Below, piece after piece: positions 49,365 to 60,870 of a stretch of DNA of 64,000 nucleotides. How positions within the stretch are numbered: the stretch's first letter is position 1; each line of letters begins with the position of its first letter. The notes beneath the pieces are model-generated. The model did no database searches, was not told the DNA's origin, and saw only the letters and a list, made by a program, of their open reading frames with translations. This DNA comes from Heterobilharzia americana (lineage: Eukaryota > Platyhelminthes > Trematoda > Strigeidida > Schistosomatidae). Where the stretch lies: contig OX104127.1 of assembly GCA_944470555.2 (NCBI GenBank), positions 97,054,708 to 97,118,707 on the forward strand, read 5' to 3'. The position numbers and the translations under genes are program-made.

Positions 49365-49602
49365 CACCGAGCCACGATAGCCACTTTTTGTGCAACGCGT
49401 ATAGTTTTAATGTTATTGCCTGTATTATACCGTCATTGATTGGACTGAATTGATCAGTCTCGATTGGCATATGGGCTCCTGCGTGGGTGCCTCGATATTA
49501 CCTGTTTTAATTTGATATACTGATGACGAATAGTGGCCGGTAGTGGAATCCAGGACACGCGTTTCGTCTTATTTGGGACTCGTCAGTTGGACGTGCCGAT
49601 CA
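49365..49602 (-). repeat. Hammerhead SINE, minus-strand copy
   Basis: The minus strand reads the hammerhead region (49602-49544), the SINE body and tail to 49411, and then, after a junction, the start of a next unit ('ggctatcgtggctcgg' at 49387-49372). It is homologous to the plus-strand copy at 49603-49965, so the pair forms an inverted repeat of about 190-bp arms. This order (tail followed by a new head) implies a multimeric template. Confidence 0.75.
49544..49600 (-). ncRNA. Type I hammerhead ribozyme, core complete
   Basis: On the minus strand the core is CTGACGAG (49586-49579), GAAA after stem II (49565-49562) and the cleavage triplet GTC (49556-49554), followed by 'ctggattcc' as stem I partner. 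Stem III is minimal (A-U, C-G, G-U around a 2-nt loop), as known for schistosome Sm-alpha ribozymes. Two weaknesses are visible: stem II has three pairs because one G is A, and the pair next to the cleavage site is A-C. Activity may therefore be low. Confidence 0.75.
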
Positions 49603-49965
49603 TTTCGGTCCAATCAACGACGGGATATTACAAGCAATAACACTAAGACTGTACCCATCGCACAAGAAGTAGCTATCGTGGCTCGAAGGTCTAGTTGGCA
49701 ACGCTCTGGCGTTTGAAGCGACCGGTCCCGAGTCCGAGTCCCGGTGGGGACATCAATCACTAGGAGGTAGGCACGTCCAGCTGACGAGTCCCAAAATAGG
49801 ACGAAACGCGCTTTTGGGGTCACACTGCTAGCCACTATCCATCATTAACATGTAAAATTAAAATAGGCAATATCGAGGCATCGATACAGGAGCCACATGC
49901 CAATAGAGATTGATCAATTCGGTCCAATCAACGACGGGATAATACAAGCAATAACACTTAAGATC
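49603..49965 (+). repeat. Hammerhead SINE, plus-strand copy with tandem junction
   Basis: It starts with a unit tail (49603-49645), then a tRNA-like head (from about 49672, with a B-box-like 'gagtccgagtccc' near 49732), the hammerhead region (49770-49830) and a second tail (49859-49965). The block 'cggtccaatcaacgacggga' recurs at 49606 and 49921, a period of 315 bp head to tail. This matches the polymerase III-type Sm-alpha SINE described in schistosomes. Confidence 0.75.
49770..49830 (+). ncRNA. Hammerhead ribozyme, degenerate
   Basis: CTGACGAG is at 49781-49788, a perfect 4-bp stem II surrounds it, and GAAA is at 49803-49806. The segment after it has lost the 'ctggattc' stem I partner and has a mismatched stem III, so cleavage is unlikely. 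Confidence 0.7.
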
Positions 49966-51704
49966 AGTTGGGAAGAAGCTTTCCAAAACTATACTGGTGC
50001 ATATGTCACACGTAGTTATAATACCTGATGTCCACTATTTTATGGTCTACGTGAAATTCTGGTTCAGCATATTTCCAGATGTAAGAACTGAATTATATGA
50101 ATGAATCGCTTACCACAAACTTTGGAACAATGTTCAACATAAGGCTGTTTTCCTCACAACTTGATATCCAACTTTTGAATAATCTCATGAAAGATGAGGA
50201 AAATAGAGCGTGAAATAATTTTTATTCACTGTGTGTTGAATACTAAATCTCTAGTTGGGGTAATATAAAACCTAAAGTGGCATTATTCCCTGATAACGCG
50301 AATTAGTGAGGATGCAAAATCGTCTAAAAAATAGAATGCAACTAAGAAGTATAGTTCTCGCATTTACATACTCCTTCTTTCTTGTTTCTAGAGTTGAACA
50401 CAGAAACACGAAAATAAGTGATTGAACAGAAAACGAGTTAGACATTATTAATAGCCCCTATATCATTCTAATAGATAATCAAAAGATAAGCAGTGATTAC
50501 TCAAAAGTAAAACAGTCCAAAGGATAACTCACATGTTTCCGTATTTGAGCAGGTCAAAACAAGTGAATGGTCTGACAGTTACCATGATATTACAGCCTTA
50601 TCTCAAGTTTATATCTCACACAAGAGTACACCAATTGCTTTAGGTGGATATTTCTAAAAGATGTAAGCATATGAAAAAAGTAATTGTAGTGGACCGGAAG
50701 ATTTTATCATGCACCCGATCAAATGAGTGCCACGGAACTACCATGAAAAAAAGGAAGCAACTTGTGTTGAAGTTAACAGGAAGGATGAAGCTGAATAACA
50801 CATCAAGTGAAATGATATGCTTTTGATTTTTCCCACATTAATTCAGGAAGTAAGACGATTTCGAAAACTATATATCTAGAAGATATTTTCATGGTGAAGA
50901 GGGTGAACCCTTGGGATTCTTCGTAGGACAAAGTAACCAAAAATCGTATTTCAAACATAGAGACAAGATTTCATGGGACCTGGGACCTAGAATGACGGCG
51001 TATTGAGCCGCATGACTACAGTTCAGATAAGACTAGCGTCAAAGTCAATAAGATGAAATGTAATGAAAACAATAGTATCGAAAGTTGCAGAAACGCATAA
51101 GACCGAGCGCAAACAGAACTGAAATGCGACATAATAATTTGCTAGACATTAGGGTACCGATTAGAAGTCATTGGCTGTTGTATAACCTTCAATTTACAAT
51201 TTCTCAAACGTACTTTATTAATTGTGATATTTCTATGCATACTACTTCAGGTTTCATTCAGTCAATATCAGTAATATTTGTATAGGATTAAATGATGCAT
51301 ATGATGCGAAATATTCCTCAGTCGACTCGATCATCACGCGGCTTCAGTTTATCGGGGATGGTTATACTTCGGATGCATTAAATCGATCATTTTACTATAT
51401 CGCATCTACATTCAATAATCCAACCATCCTATTTTCTATCACAGTTATTATTGTATAACTGTTTACCTAAAAAGAACTTAATACAAAATAAGCAACGAGA
51501 AATGGATTAAACGAAATAATGCAGCAACGCTAAGAATAAAAAAGTGTAGTAAAGGTGAAAGAAAGCAGGAAGACAAAATAGAAATAGGCTGTTAGAGCGT
51601 CTGTCTCAGAGATTCATTCAAAAGATCATTCATTACTTCCATTTTAAAATACAAAAGAACAAAATTGTCGCAGCATGATCTCCACTGTTCTGGATACCGA
51701 GCTA
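49966..51704. other. A+T-rich sequence, no recognised feature
   Basis: There are short open frames only (at most 66 codons) and no motifs. Confidence 0.45.
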
Positions 51705-51860
51705 AATCTGCTATCGTCTTAGTGGTTTAAGGAGATGACTACCAACCGTTGGATCGTGGGTTCGAGGCCCGCCCCATCTACTGAGGTCTGGGCAGCCAAG
51801 TAGTATCACTAGCCCTCACACAGTAGGTGTGGCCCATTGCCTATTGCACGAATGTGCACA
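51705..51860 (+). repeat. tRNA-derived SINE, copy 2
   Basis: The tRNA-like head has an A-box-like 'ttagtggtttaagg' at about 51719 and an exact B box 'ggttcgaggcc' at about 51758. It is followed by 'gaggtctgggcagcc', shared with the minus-strand copy at 4258-4415. The cloverleaf is poor, so it is not called as a tRNA gene. Confidence 0.6.
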
Positions 51861-52589
51861 GTGCTGATGGGTGGATTTTGTTTAGTTACGGTCGCTATCG
51901 TCTCAAGTCACATAGTTGGGATATCTCTTAAACCTGACCCAAGGACTCATGAGGCACCGCCAGTTGTGAACCCAAAACGCCTACTCCTCACATGCCATAC
52001 TTTCGTCACGTATACGCTTTTTCTTGCTAGGACTAGGAAACGGTGGAAGGAATGAGAGCGACTGGCATAACATTCCTGATTCATATCCAAAACATGGAAA
52101 TTAGCGTTTCAAGATAACTTCACTCAATGGACGACGATCTACATAGCACCAAAACGCATCCCTCTTCATCCTAGAATTACCCACATGGTGTTTATGCCAA
52201 ATGTCCGCGATCCTATAGAGATGAAGGAGGTCGAATCATTAGAGGCATCTGATATCCTCAGCTCACAGAGACAGGGTTTCAACTTAGAGCAGAATTTCCC
52301 ATGTAGAGAGTAGGGTACTTGGCATCTCAGAGAGGCTAAGGCCAAGACGACACCAAAGTCTATCGCTTCATAATATAACAAGATTAGGACGAAGGAAAAG
52401 CACAGATACACCCCAAATGTCATCGAACTTCAACAATTCTGATAATATATTTCAATTGTTTCCGAGTCCTCAACATAGATGTGGTTTGCTGATTTACGTA
52501 ATTGACTTTCCGGTAATAAGTTCCTGGCTTAAAAACCTACCATATTTGTTTTGGCTTGGACCACTATACAGTTTTATAAGCCCATACAA
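51861..52589. other. No recognised feature
   Basis: Two overlapping short frames and no motifs. Confidence 0.4.
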
Positions 52590-54640
52590 TTGACCGATTG
52601 ACAAAATCAACGTAGAATCTCGAACACAAGCGCATCGGCTCAAGTCGCCACACTTCACAATAGTACACAAAGAACAAGTGGATAAAAAAGTGATATAAAA
52701 AAAAGAAATAAAGTAGGGTGAGAGAATAAACAATCTGAATATAAAGGTCAGTGTAAACACTCAAGCTTTAGATGTCAAGGAGTGAATACATCTGCGCCAT
52801 TGTGACCGATTTCTAGCCATGTCACCAAGAGTCAGTTCTCAACCGCTGGCTGATACCTTTCGTCTCGTGGACCCCAGCCAGGTAGTCTACATCTCTCCAT
52901 ATGGCTCAGGCCAGCAGTAAGAGATTTCATCGACTGGTGCCACGTCTTGGTGCTGCTACTCTGACCCTCTTTCAACTCAACCTTACTTCCCTAACATTGC
53001 ACGTCAAGGTAGTCAGTGGCTGTGTATGCGCAACATATGTCCAAGCCACCGCCTTCGCTGAAGGTACACAACCTCATCCACAGACTTGTCTTCTTTTCCA
53101 GTACTCTTCGCTTAACTTCGACATTTCTCACATGATTCCACCAACGCAAACAATGCTATGAAGACACCTGTGTTCGAAAACCTGTAAGCTATTCACATAA
53201 TCTAATTTCATCTGCCATGTCTCACAGCTGTAGAACAAGATAGAACTGCATGACAGTATGTTCATCCTTTGACAGATAGTCGAATATCTCGCTAGTCGGC
53301 GCCATAGATGACGCAAGCTGGAAAACGACAAACGGGTCTGCGCTGGGATTTCGTCAGCGACCAGCCAGTTCACGCCGATGCAACTCCCAAAGTCAAGTGG
53401 TCGACACATTCCACCATATCACTCCTTATGATTAAATACGGAGAACTTGCAGCATATCATTCATGAAGCATCATCTTATATTTGACAAGTGACAGTGAAA
53501 CGCATGCCAAACATACACAGATTTTTGCTCAACGTGTTCAGAAGACCCTGCATTTTGTCCGCATCTTCACCCAGCAGGACAATATCTTCTGCATACTCCA
53601 AACCAATTGAATGACCTTCAGGCAGTAGGTCAATCCCTATGAAGTCAGACATTCTTACGGTTATTTCGTCTAATACATCTAAAACGAAGCTAATACAAGA
53701 ACGGTGACAGCGAGCATCTCTGGTGGACATTCCTGGTTGTCATCCAGTTAGATGACAACTCCCCATAAGCACTACCACTTCTGCGTGCGGTCAAGTAGAC
53801 CTCTGACATTTATTATACGACTCTCCCTTGACAATCAGATACTGCCACAAGAACTTTCGGTCGATACTATCAAATGCCGCCTACAGGTCGACAAATACAG
53901 CTAGTATCAGCAAGTGTGCCTGTATACTAGAACCTGGCAGAAGGTGAATATCTGACCGACAAATACGGACTAGTATGAAACCTGGTCGGGTTTGATGTTC
54001 CTGAGTTCCACTGAAACGTCTGGTAATTACAAAACCTAGAGCCGTAGACAATATGTTCGTCAGACTGATTTCCATGTAACTGTCGCAGTACGGTTTCGCC
54101 TTTATTTTAAAGACTGGAACGATCAGAGATTAGGACCACTCAGAAGGATTCATATCTGATTCGCTTGCTTTGGGTGACATTTTTGGTAGACTCACTAACA
54201 ATCCACGACCACCATCTTTAAACACCTCCAGTACTAATTTGTTTGTTGCTGTTGCCCTTTTTCATCTCAGCTTACCTACAGATTTTTCAGTCTCTGTAAA
54301 TGTTAGGTGCCGTATCTCGGTGTTGTGTTCAGGACCTAACTGGATGGCAACCAAGAGTAGGTGGATGTCAGTTGAACTGTTCCGCTCATTATTCTAGTCA
54401 TCTCTTCTATGAATCACAGACCCATCCTTCTTCGTTATAGTCTCACTAACCATTAACCTTATGGAACCAGCTTCCTTGATAAGTCTAAATAGCTTTCTAC
54501 TGCCGATTATCGCCACTGACCCATCTGTCTCTTCAGATACCGCTAATGGTCAGATACTGTTAATGGTCACACCGTAGACTTTTCGTTAGTTTACATTTGA
54601 GTTGCCTCCGATCCTGATTGCACTGCATTTAGAAATGCTT
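52590..54640 (-). mobile_element. Family-B copy B6
   Basis: Read from 54640 down, the linker comes first, then RT fragments ('EISLTNILSTALGFVI' at 54075) and the palm box 'LEYAEDIVLLGEDADKMQ' near 53600 (YADD changed to YAED). The thumb reads 'LRHLWRR' and 'FYSCETW' at 53330-53190, the C-terminus follows, and the 3' untranslated region runs to about 52590. Its 3' end is clearly similar to B2. Stops and shifts are numerous. Confidence 0.8.
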
Positions 54641-55145
54641 TCACGCGCATCCATTTGTTGTCGTCCATTCACATGACAACTCTCCACCAGCTCTTACACG
54701 GCTATGTGAGTTCAAGTGGAGAGCTTTCATAGGCGTTTTATAATTGTTCGTTACTCTCTTCACAGTCAGATACCACCGAAACACTTCACGACCGACAGAG
54801 TCGAATGCCGCCTTCAAGTGAAGAAACATGGCAAGCGTCGGTCTCTGCTAAGTATACCTGTGTTCTAGGACCTGTTGAAGGGTAAAAGTCTGATTGATGC
54901 GGCCTCGTCCCAGTCTTAAACGCGCCTGGCTTTCTCGAGTTCCAGTTACGCATCGCAGAATCTTGGACACGATGTTATTCAGACTGACTCACCTATAATT
55001 TTCAAAAGACTTTTCCCCTATGGTAGACACTGTAATGCTAAATGAAGTAGACCACTCTGATGAGAAAACCTCTGATTCTCATACGCTATTTAGTAATTCA
55101 GTTACTGTACTCAGTAATTTCCTGCTCCATTTTTAAAAGCTCCTG
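54641..55145 (-). mobile_element. Family-B fragment B7, RT fingers and palm start
   Basis: The minus-strand frame at 54829-54641 reads 'LHLKAAFDSVGREVF' and 'SRVRAGGELS'. Upstream are fingers-like blocks to about 55140. It ends abruptly where B6 begins in its linker, so the two are different copies joined head to tail. Confidence 0.7.
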
Positions 55146-55389
55146 ATGGAAAACTGACAGATTCCCCTGCTTTGCATAGTTTCAGGTTAGAAACAACCTT
55201 ATCGAATAAGAAGATAGACGACTATCTACGTTTCGTTTATGTTCCCGCTGGATACTGGGGAAGTAAGGCGTTGTCTGAAAAGGGGAGTGACTTTTTACAT
55301 TCAGCTAGATTCTTGTCATTTTTTGTGTTTACACATCAAATGCTGTTGCATTTTGCGCTAATCGGAATATTATTCAATTTCTGCTTCGT

Positions 55390-56570
55390 GGTGAGCCAAA
55401 AGTGTCGTAAAAATGCTTGTGGTAGGGCCGGGTGCCACTTTACATTGGCCTCTGGTATGCAGTGTAGCGAATGTAAGAGTTGGTTCCACGATAACTGTAC
55501 AAGCCTCACACCCTCAGCATACAAGAGGTACAGCAACTCAGGAAGTGTCTGGCTTTGTATGTTGTGCTGCTCGGATATTCGCACTCTGGTAGAAGCAAAA
55601 ACACTTCTAAGTACGATAACTAAGAAACTGTCGTCGAAAGTCAAAGCCGATAACTGTGACAGTGATAACGACACAGCATCCACTGACACAGATCGCTGTG
55701 TAAAATTTTAAGAACGTCCCACGACAAGCTGTTAGTCGGGCTCGTAGACTACCTACTAGGTTTTCTGACAGAGACTTGGAAAGAACTACACCAAGCAGGG
55801 TGAAGCGAGTATCTTCTGGATCTCGCATCCCCAGGGCTGGCAGAACCAGTCTGAAAACTGCTGACCGTAAGACTAGGTCTACTTTAGATGAAAGAAACAG
55901 GAGTGAAGCTCTCTCAGTTCCAACGACAGAACCATGCAGGCCGCAGGTCATACCCAGTTCGGCGACCCAATCATTGACGAAAATCACACAGAATGGGATG
56001 CAAGTCCAGTCTAAGACTCTGTGTCAGGGTCACCAGACTAGGCTTTAGTAGACCTTGCATACCCGACTCTGAAAAACGGCAAGTAACTAAGCCTAAACGG
56101 CATGATAAGAAGCCAATAACGGTAACCGAGCCAGCTATCATCACTCCACATAGCAAAAACAAAGTAGAGCTCCTTGGCAGGTCCGTAATTTTCCAGAGTG
56201 GAAGAAACTAGAGACCCAGAACCACATAAACGTTCCGAACATGACCTTGGCAAGGTACAAAGTTTGATAGACCAGTTTTTACCAGAAAACACGCCAGAAG
56301 TCACCCTACTCAAGACATATAGACTAGGAAAACAGGAAACAGTCATTACTGAAAATAAGTTTCGGTTACTTGTCGTGTTCAAGTCAGCAGATGAGAGGAA
56401 TCAGATTCTTAAGAATGCTCACAGACTTTGAGGATCTAGAATGTTCGTAAGGAAGGATTCGGCTCTCGCTGATCAAATCCAAAAAAGGGGAGCAGAAGCA
56501 GAACTAAAGTCCAGATTAGCAGCAGAAGAGCAAGATCTGAAAGCAGTGGCTTTCTTGTAGTGACCTTTCG
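55390..56570 (+). pseudogene. CR1-d ORF1, zinc finger plus RNA-binding-like domain
   Basis: Near 55400-55570 is a Cys/His cluster of PHD type ('CRKNACGRAGC', 'CSECKSWFHDNCTSL', 'WLCMLCC'), open to a stop at 55709. After several shifts a second region at 56200-56430 ('VTLLKTYRLGKQE', 'LLVVFKSADERNQILKNAH') resembles the RRM-like domain of non-LTR ORF1 proteins. It is followed by 'AEAELKSRLAAEEQ' near 56500. ORF1 proteins bind element RNA and chaperone it. The frame is broken at least four times. Confidence 0.7.
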
Positions 56571-56599
56571 GCAACAAATGATGCCCAAGCCCCTATGGA

Positions 56600-59385
56600 T
56601 AGGACGGAAACTCATTTAAGTAATTCCGTTGCCTTGTACACAAATCCACGTAGTTTTTTAAACAAGTGAACTGAGCTGAGTAATGTGATAAGCCATGAAA
56701 GTCCTGATATGATTGCTATCTCAAAAACTTGGCTCTCTCCTTGGATTAGTGATTGTGAGACACACCAGGATTCGTCCCTTTTAGAAGTGACAGGCTAGCG
56801 AGCAAAGGTGGTGGTGCCATCCTTTACGTTAAGAATAACAACCGTAAATGCCGTAGAAACAGTTGCACATGAAAGTGGGACATGTGAAATGCTGCGCTGC
56901 CGACTAAAAAGGGGCAAGATGTTAGCGAAATAGTGATATATAGAAGCCCTGAATGTGATGCGGCAGACTTCCTCCTGATTACGCTGACTCTCTGGACAGA
57001 TAAATGCCGATGTCTAGTTGTAGAAGATTTCAACGCACCATCAGCTGACTGGGATAGACTTACAACAAAAGCACCACGTAATTCGTTTGACCACCGGTTA
57101 GTGGAAACATCAATTTCCTTAGCCCTCATGCAGCACATTAGGACACCAACCAGATATGATCATCAGCATGCTCCGTCAGTTCTGGACTTAGCATTCTCAC
57201 ATACAGATGATGTGTGCTTCATCCGGCACCTAGCACCCCTTGGCAAAAGTGATCATGCTGTGATCATCTTTAGATTCCTAGCAGACGTCTTGCACCAGGC
57301 TGATGCCCCAGCTAGACCTAACATATGGAAAGCAAATTTGGAGGCCATTAACCTGGCAGCCTCTTTGAAGGACTGGACAGTCAATCCAGAAGCCTCAGTT
57401 GAAGGTGCGTGGTGCTCCTTCAAACAGCTAGATGCACGAGTGACCCAACCGTTCGTTCCGTGGACTAACTGACCCGAAGGGACGGAAACACCATCCTCCG
57501 TGGATAAATCACGAAATCCAAATCTTGCTACGATGTAAGAAAAAGTGTTGGAGTCTTGCCACCCACCTCGGTACACCCGAAGTGATGAATCATTACAAAG
57601 AAGCTTGCAATAAATGTATCGCTGCTATCCGCCGGTCTCGAATATGCTTCGAAACACGTCTTGCCCAGGATGCATTGCAGCATCCGAAGAGGTTGTTTTC
57701 CTATATGAATTATAGAAATAAGACATGTCGTGGTATACCCGCCCTAATCAATGGGACAGAAAATAACTGTTTGATTGCAAACGGTAGGGAACAAGCAGAA
57801 GCCATGGCTGGATATTTTGCTAAGGTCTTCCCACAGGAATCCCCCGTGGACAGTTATCCGACAGTAGAAGCATTGATATCCAACAGAATAAACTCTGTGA
57901 ATGTCGATCGTATTTCGGACATGAAATACTCTCGATGTGGAAAAATCAACGGGATCGATTGAGCTGCACCCAAGGCTGCTCAGAGAGCTTGCACTCTATG
58001 TAGCCAGCCCACTGACTACTATATTCACTCTTTCAGTGAAGGCATACTCCCCTATGACTGGAAAGATGCCATAGTAACACCTATCCACAAGGCAGGTTTT
58101 AGGCAGCTCCCATCAAATTACAGGCCGATAAGTTTGACTTGTACTGTAGTGAAAATCCTAGAAAGAGTAATCAAGAAAGCCATCGTCGTCCACCTAGAGA
58201 GCAACACTCTATTGTCTCGTTCACAGCACGGTTTTCTCTTGCTTGACGAACCTTTTTACAGCCAAAGAAAGCTGGGTTAAGTCTAAAGATGATAGGATAC
58301 TTGTAGATGTCATTTGCATTGACTTTAGTAAGGCATTCGACAAAGTATCTTATTCCAGGTTGCTCAGAAAACTGGGAAGTTTTGGAATCACTGGCAGTCT
58401 GCTAGCATGGATAAGAGACTTTCTTGTTGGTAGGAGAAAATGAGTTAGGATTTATTCTCAACCCTCTACTTGGAAGTCGGTAGAGAGTGGAGTGCCGCAA
58501 GGCACGGTCCTGGGCCATCTACTGTTTCTCTTATACGTAAATGAGCTGCCAAACATTACGAAATCCCCTATGGTTCTCTACGCTGATGATGTAAAAATTT
58601 GGCGACAAATAGGAACGATGAGGATATACGTGGGCTTCAGGCAGACCTGAACAGCTTGCTTACTTGGTCGGAGGAGTGGTTAGTGACCATCAATGCAGGT
58701 AAATGTGTGAGCATGCACTCGGGGTACATATACAGCAACACCTACGATATTGATGAGACTCCTTTACCGTCAGTACTGACTCACAATGACCTAGGAATCA
58801 CGGTTAGTTATGACTTGAAAACCGCGGCTCACTGTCGATTGGTAGCAGCTAGGAGTTTTAGAACCCTCTGGGCATTACGTAGAACGTTTACGAACATAAG
58901 TGGTGACACGTTCACCATCTTATACACATCCTTAGTTAGGTCTAAATTAGAAAACTGTACAGAGGCAGCTAGTCCCTGTCTGAAAGGTGACGCAGACCTT
59001 GTAGAAAGAGTTCAGAGGGTGGTCACTCGTATGGTCCCTGCGATGGCCGGCCTCACTTATGAAGACTGACTTAAGGAGCTGAACCTCTTGACTTTGTCCT
59101 ACCGCAGACAGAGGGGAGACCTAATCATGCAATACTGGATTCTAAGAAATGACTTCTGACCTGATCTATATTTTCTTTCCCTTCCCACTAGGTGGGAACA
59201 CCTCAGAGGACATAGCAGGAGACTACAAGAGCAAAGAACGAACATAGTCTCCGCAGAGTACTGGTTCTCGTGTCGAGTAATCAACGCCTGGAACCGACTC
59301 CCAGAAGAAGTGGTGTTCGCATCATCAATTGACTCGTTCATAAGGGGATTGGACAAGCACAGAAATCTACTGGAAAAGGATTAAT
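56600..59385 (+). pseudogene. CR1-d ORF2, endonuclease-reverse transcriptase
   Basis: Endonuclease blocks are 'DMIAISKTWLSP' near 56710, 'IYRSPECDAADF' at 56936, 'EDFNAPSADWD' near 57025 (the usual G of GDFN replaced by E), 'SVLDLAF' and 'KSDHAVIIF' at 57245. RT blocks are 'CIDFSKAFDKVSYSRLL' at 58313, 'ESGVPQGTVLGHLLF' near 58486, and the catalytic 'LYADDVKIW' at 58575. The connection and C-terminal part run from 58620 ('LVRSKLENC', 'RVINAWNRLPEE') to about 59385. Frames change at about 56930, 57475, 57960, 58245, 58440, 58600 and 59068. Confidence 0.88.
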
Positions 59386-59450
59386 ATAGGCTCTCAGCCT
59401 CCTATCCTCAAACAACAAATCCGAATCGGTTCAACTGTACTTGAAGGTGT

Positions 59451-60800
59451 TCAGTCTAGCATGCACTCTCATAGACAAACATGCTTTTCATCCTTCCACT
59501 CTTCTTTACCGACAGGAAATGTAGAAACTGGATATCACAGCATTTACACCGTAAGGAGTTGTCTGACATTTTTTAAATAAGACCAATTTCCGAAAAGATG
59601 TATAACAACCACCATGAAGACTGCAATGGCCCTTCAAAAAAAAATAGCAAGTGAATAGATCCAGTGCCCAAATGCATTGTTTTTTACGATATAGTTTGCC
59701 ATAAACCATTACAGAGATAATCACGCATTAGAAAAGTGAGCCGTTATCTAGTATAGTATTCAAAATATATTTCTTTTCATTTTTGGCTTTGGGTTACTGA
59801 CACATTTTTAATGCACTACACTTCAGTTAACATAGATGGGTACATATTATAGTTCAACAAACTAACCAGCGGAAAATTGTACCGCACAGATTTGAGCACG
59901 TACTAATTAAAACCAACATTATTATGCAAGCTAGTGCAAAGCAATTGATTTCTTTTTGGCTCGCTTCTGGGTCTACAATCTTCGTTATGCAGAAGTAGTG
60001 GCTAGTAGGTCCTGGCATGATGCATCTGTATTCATAGAAGGCGTTTTCCGTTATCTTTTTTATCATCACAGTTCTTGATCTAGTTCCAAATAACCTGAAA
60101 GGAAGGGGAACTTCAGGTTATCCTTATTCAGCTGCCTTCTCAAAGTGCTCGTGAGTTCTTTATGATTTCCTGCCCATCTGTATGACGGGACTTTAGATAG
60201 TTGTCTAACCTTTTTGAGTACGTCAGAAGTAAGAGATGGATCGACTTCAAACTTCGTGTTGTAGAATTGGCTAACTGCGGTTCCTTAAGTTCTACATCTG
60301 TCATATTGGAATACGTTCTGAGTTCGGAATGGTCACAATTATATTCCCGGTTCTGAAAATCTGAAAGGATAGGGATACGATTATTAATTAATCTGGTCTC
60401 AATGTAGTATTACTGCATCTGATCTGGGGAAAGCTTTGCAGCATTTTATCTCACTGTATTGTGTTGATATATATAACAACTCATTGAACATTCTTTGTTT
60501 AGTTGTACTGAAAAAGGCTTTCCGCTCGCTCGTTGACTAATACAACATCCTGATATATACTTCGCGTTAACTCCTGATATTTACGCTGTCTGACGAGGGT
60601 GGATCAGCAGTGTCGGCAATTATAAATAGACGATGGTGTATCTGGACAAGTATATAAAATTTGGAGTCAGATTTCAGGGCTTGACAAACTGGTGAGCCTG
60701 ACGTGATTAAACTCTCTTGAATACTGCAACCAGTCACTAGATTGTGCACAATACGGATATACATATATACTAATATTTCTCTGGCTGCTATGTGGTAGGC
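59451..60800. other. Unassigned; may hold the Gypsy 5' LTR
   Basis: A minus-strand stretch at about 60300-60110 has protein-like frames ('TDVELKEPQ', then after a 2-bp shift 'KFEVDPSLTSDVLKKVRQL'). Its first 60 bp recur at 5962-6020. 'tataaatag' near 60621 could be an LTR TATA box for the downstream Gypsy element. The matching 3' LTR would lie outside the window, so the LTR cannot be delimited. Confidence 0.35.
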
Positions 60801-60870
60801 ATTGGCACACTCGTTTATCGTATTTTTCCTGCTCTTGTTCTTAAATATTTTTTTTGCTGTACCAGTACTG

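Larger units (their letters stand above)
55390..59450 (+). mobile_element. Nearly full-length CR1-like retrotransposon (CR1-d)
   Basis: About 4 kb on the plus strand with both ORFs in order and the 3' end near 59450. Roughly ten stops or frameshifts are visible. It is a different family from CR1-a and CR1-c, judged by its C-terminus. It is followed by unassigned sequence and then a Gypsy element. Confidence 0.88.

Noticed and set aside
51705..51790. tRNA gene
   Set aside because: The B box is perfect but the arms do not pair into a cloverleaf, and the same sequence recurs as a SINE at 4.3 kb.
60083..60800. Precise 5' LTR and primer-binding site of the Gypsy element
   Set aside because: The 3' LTR is outside the window, so there is no pair to compare. 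A TATA-like string alone is not enough.
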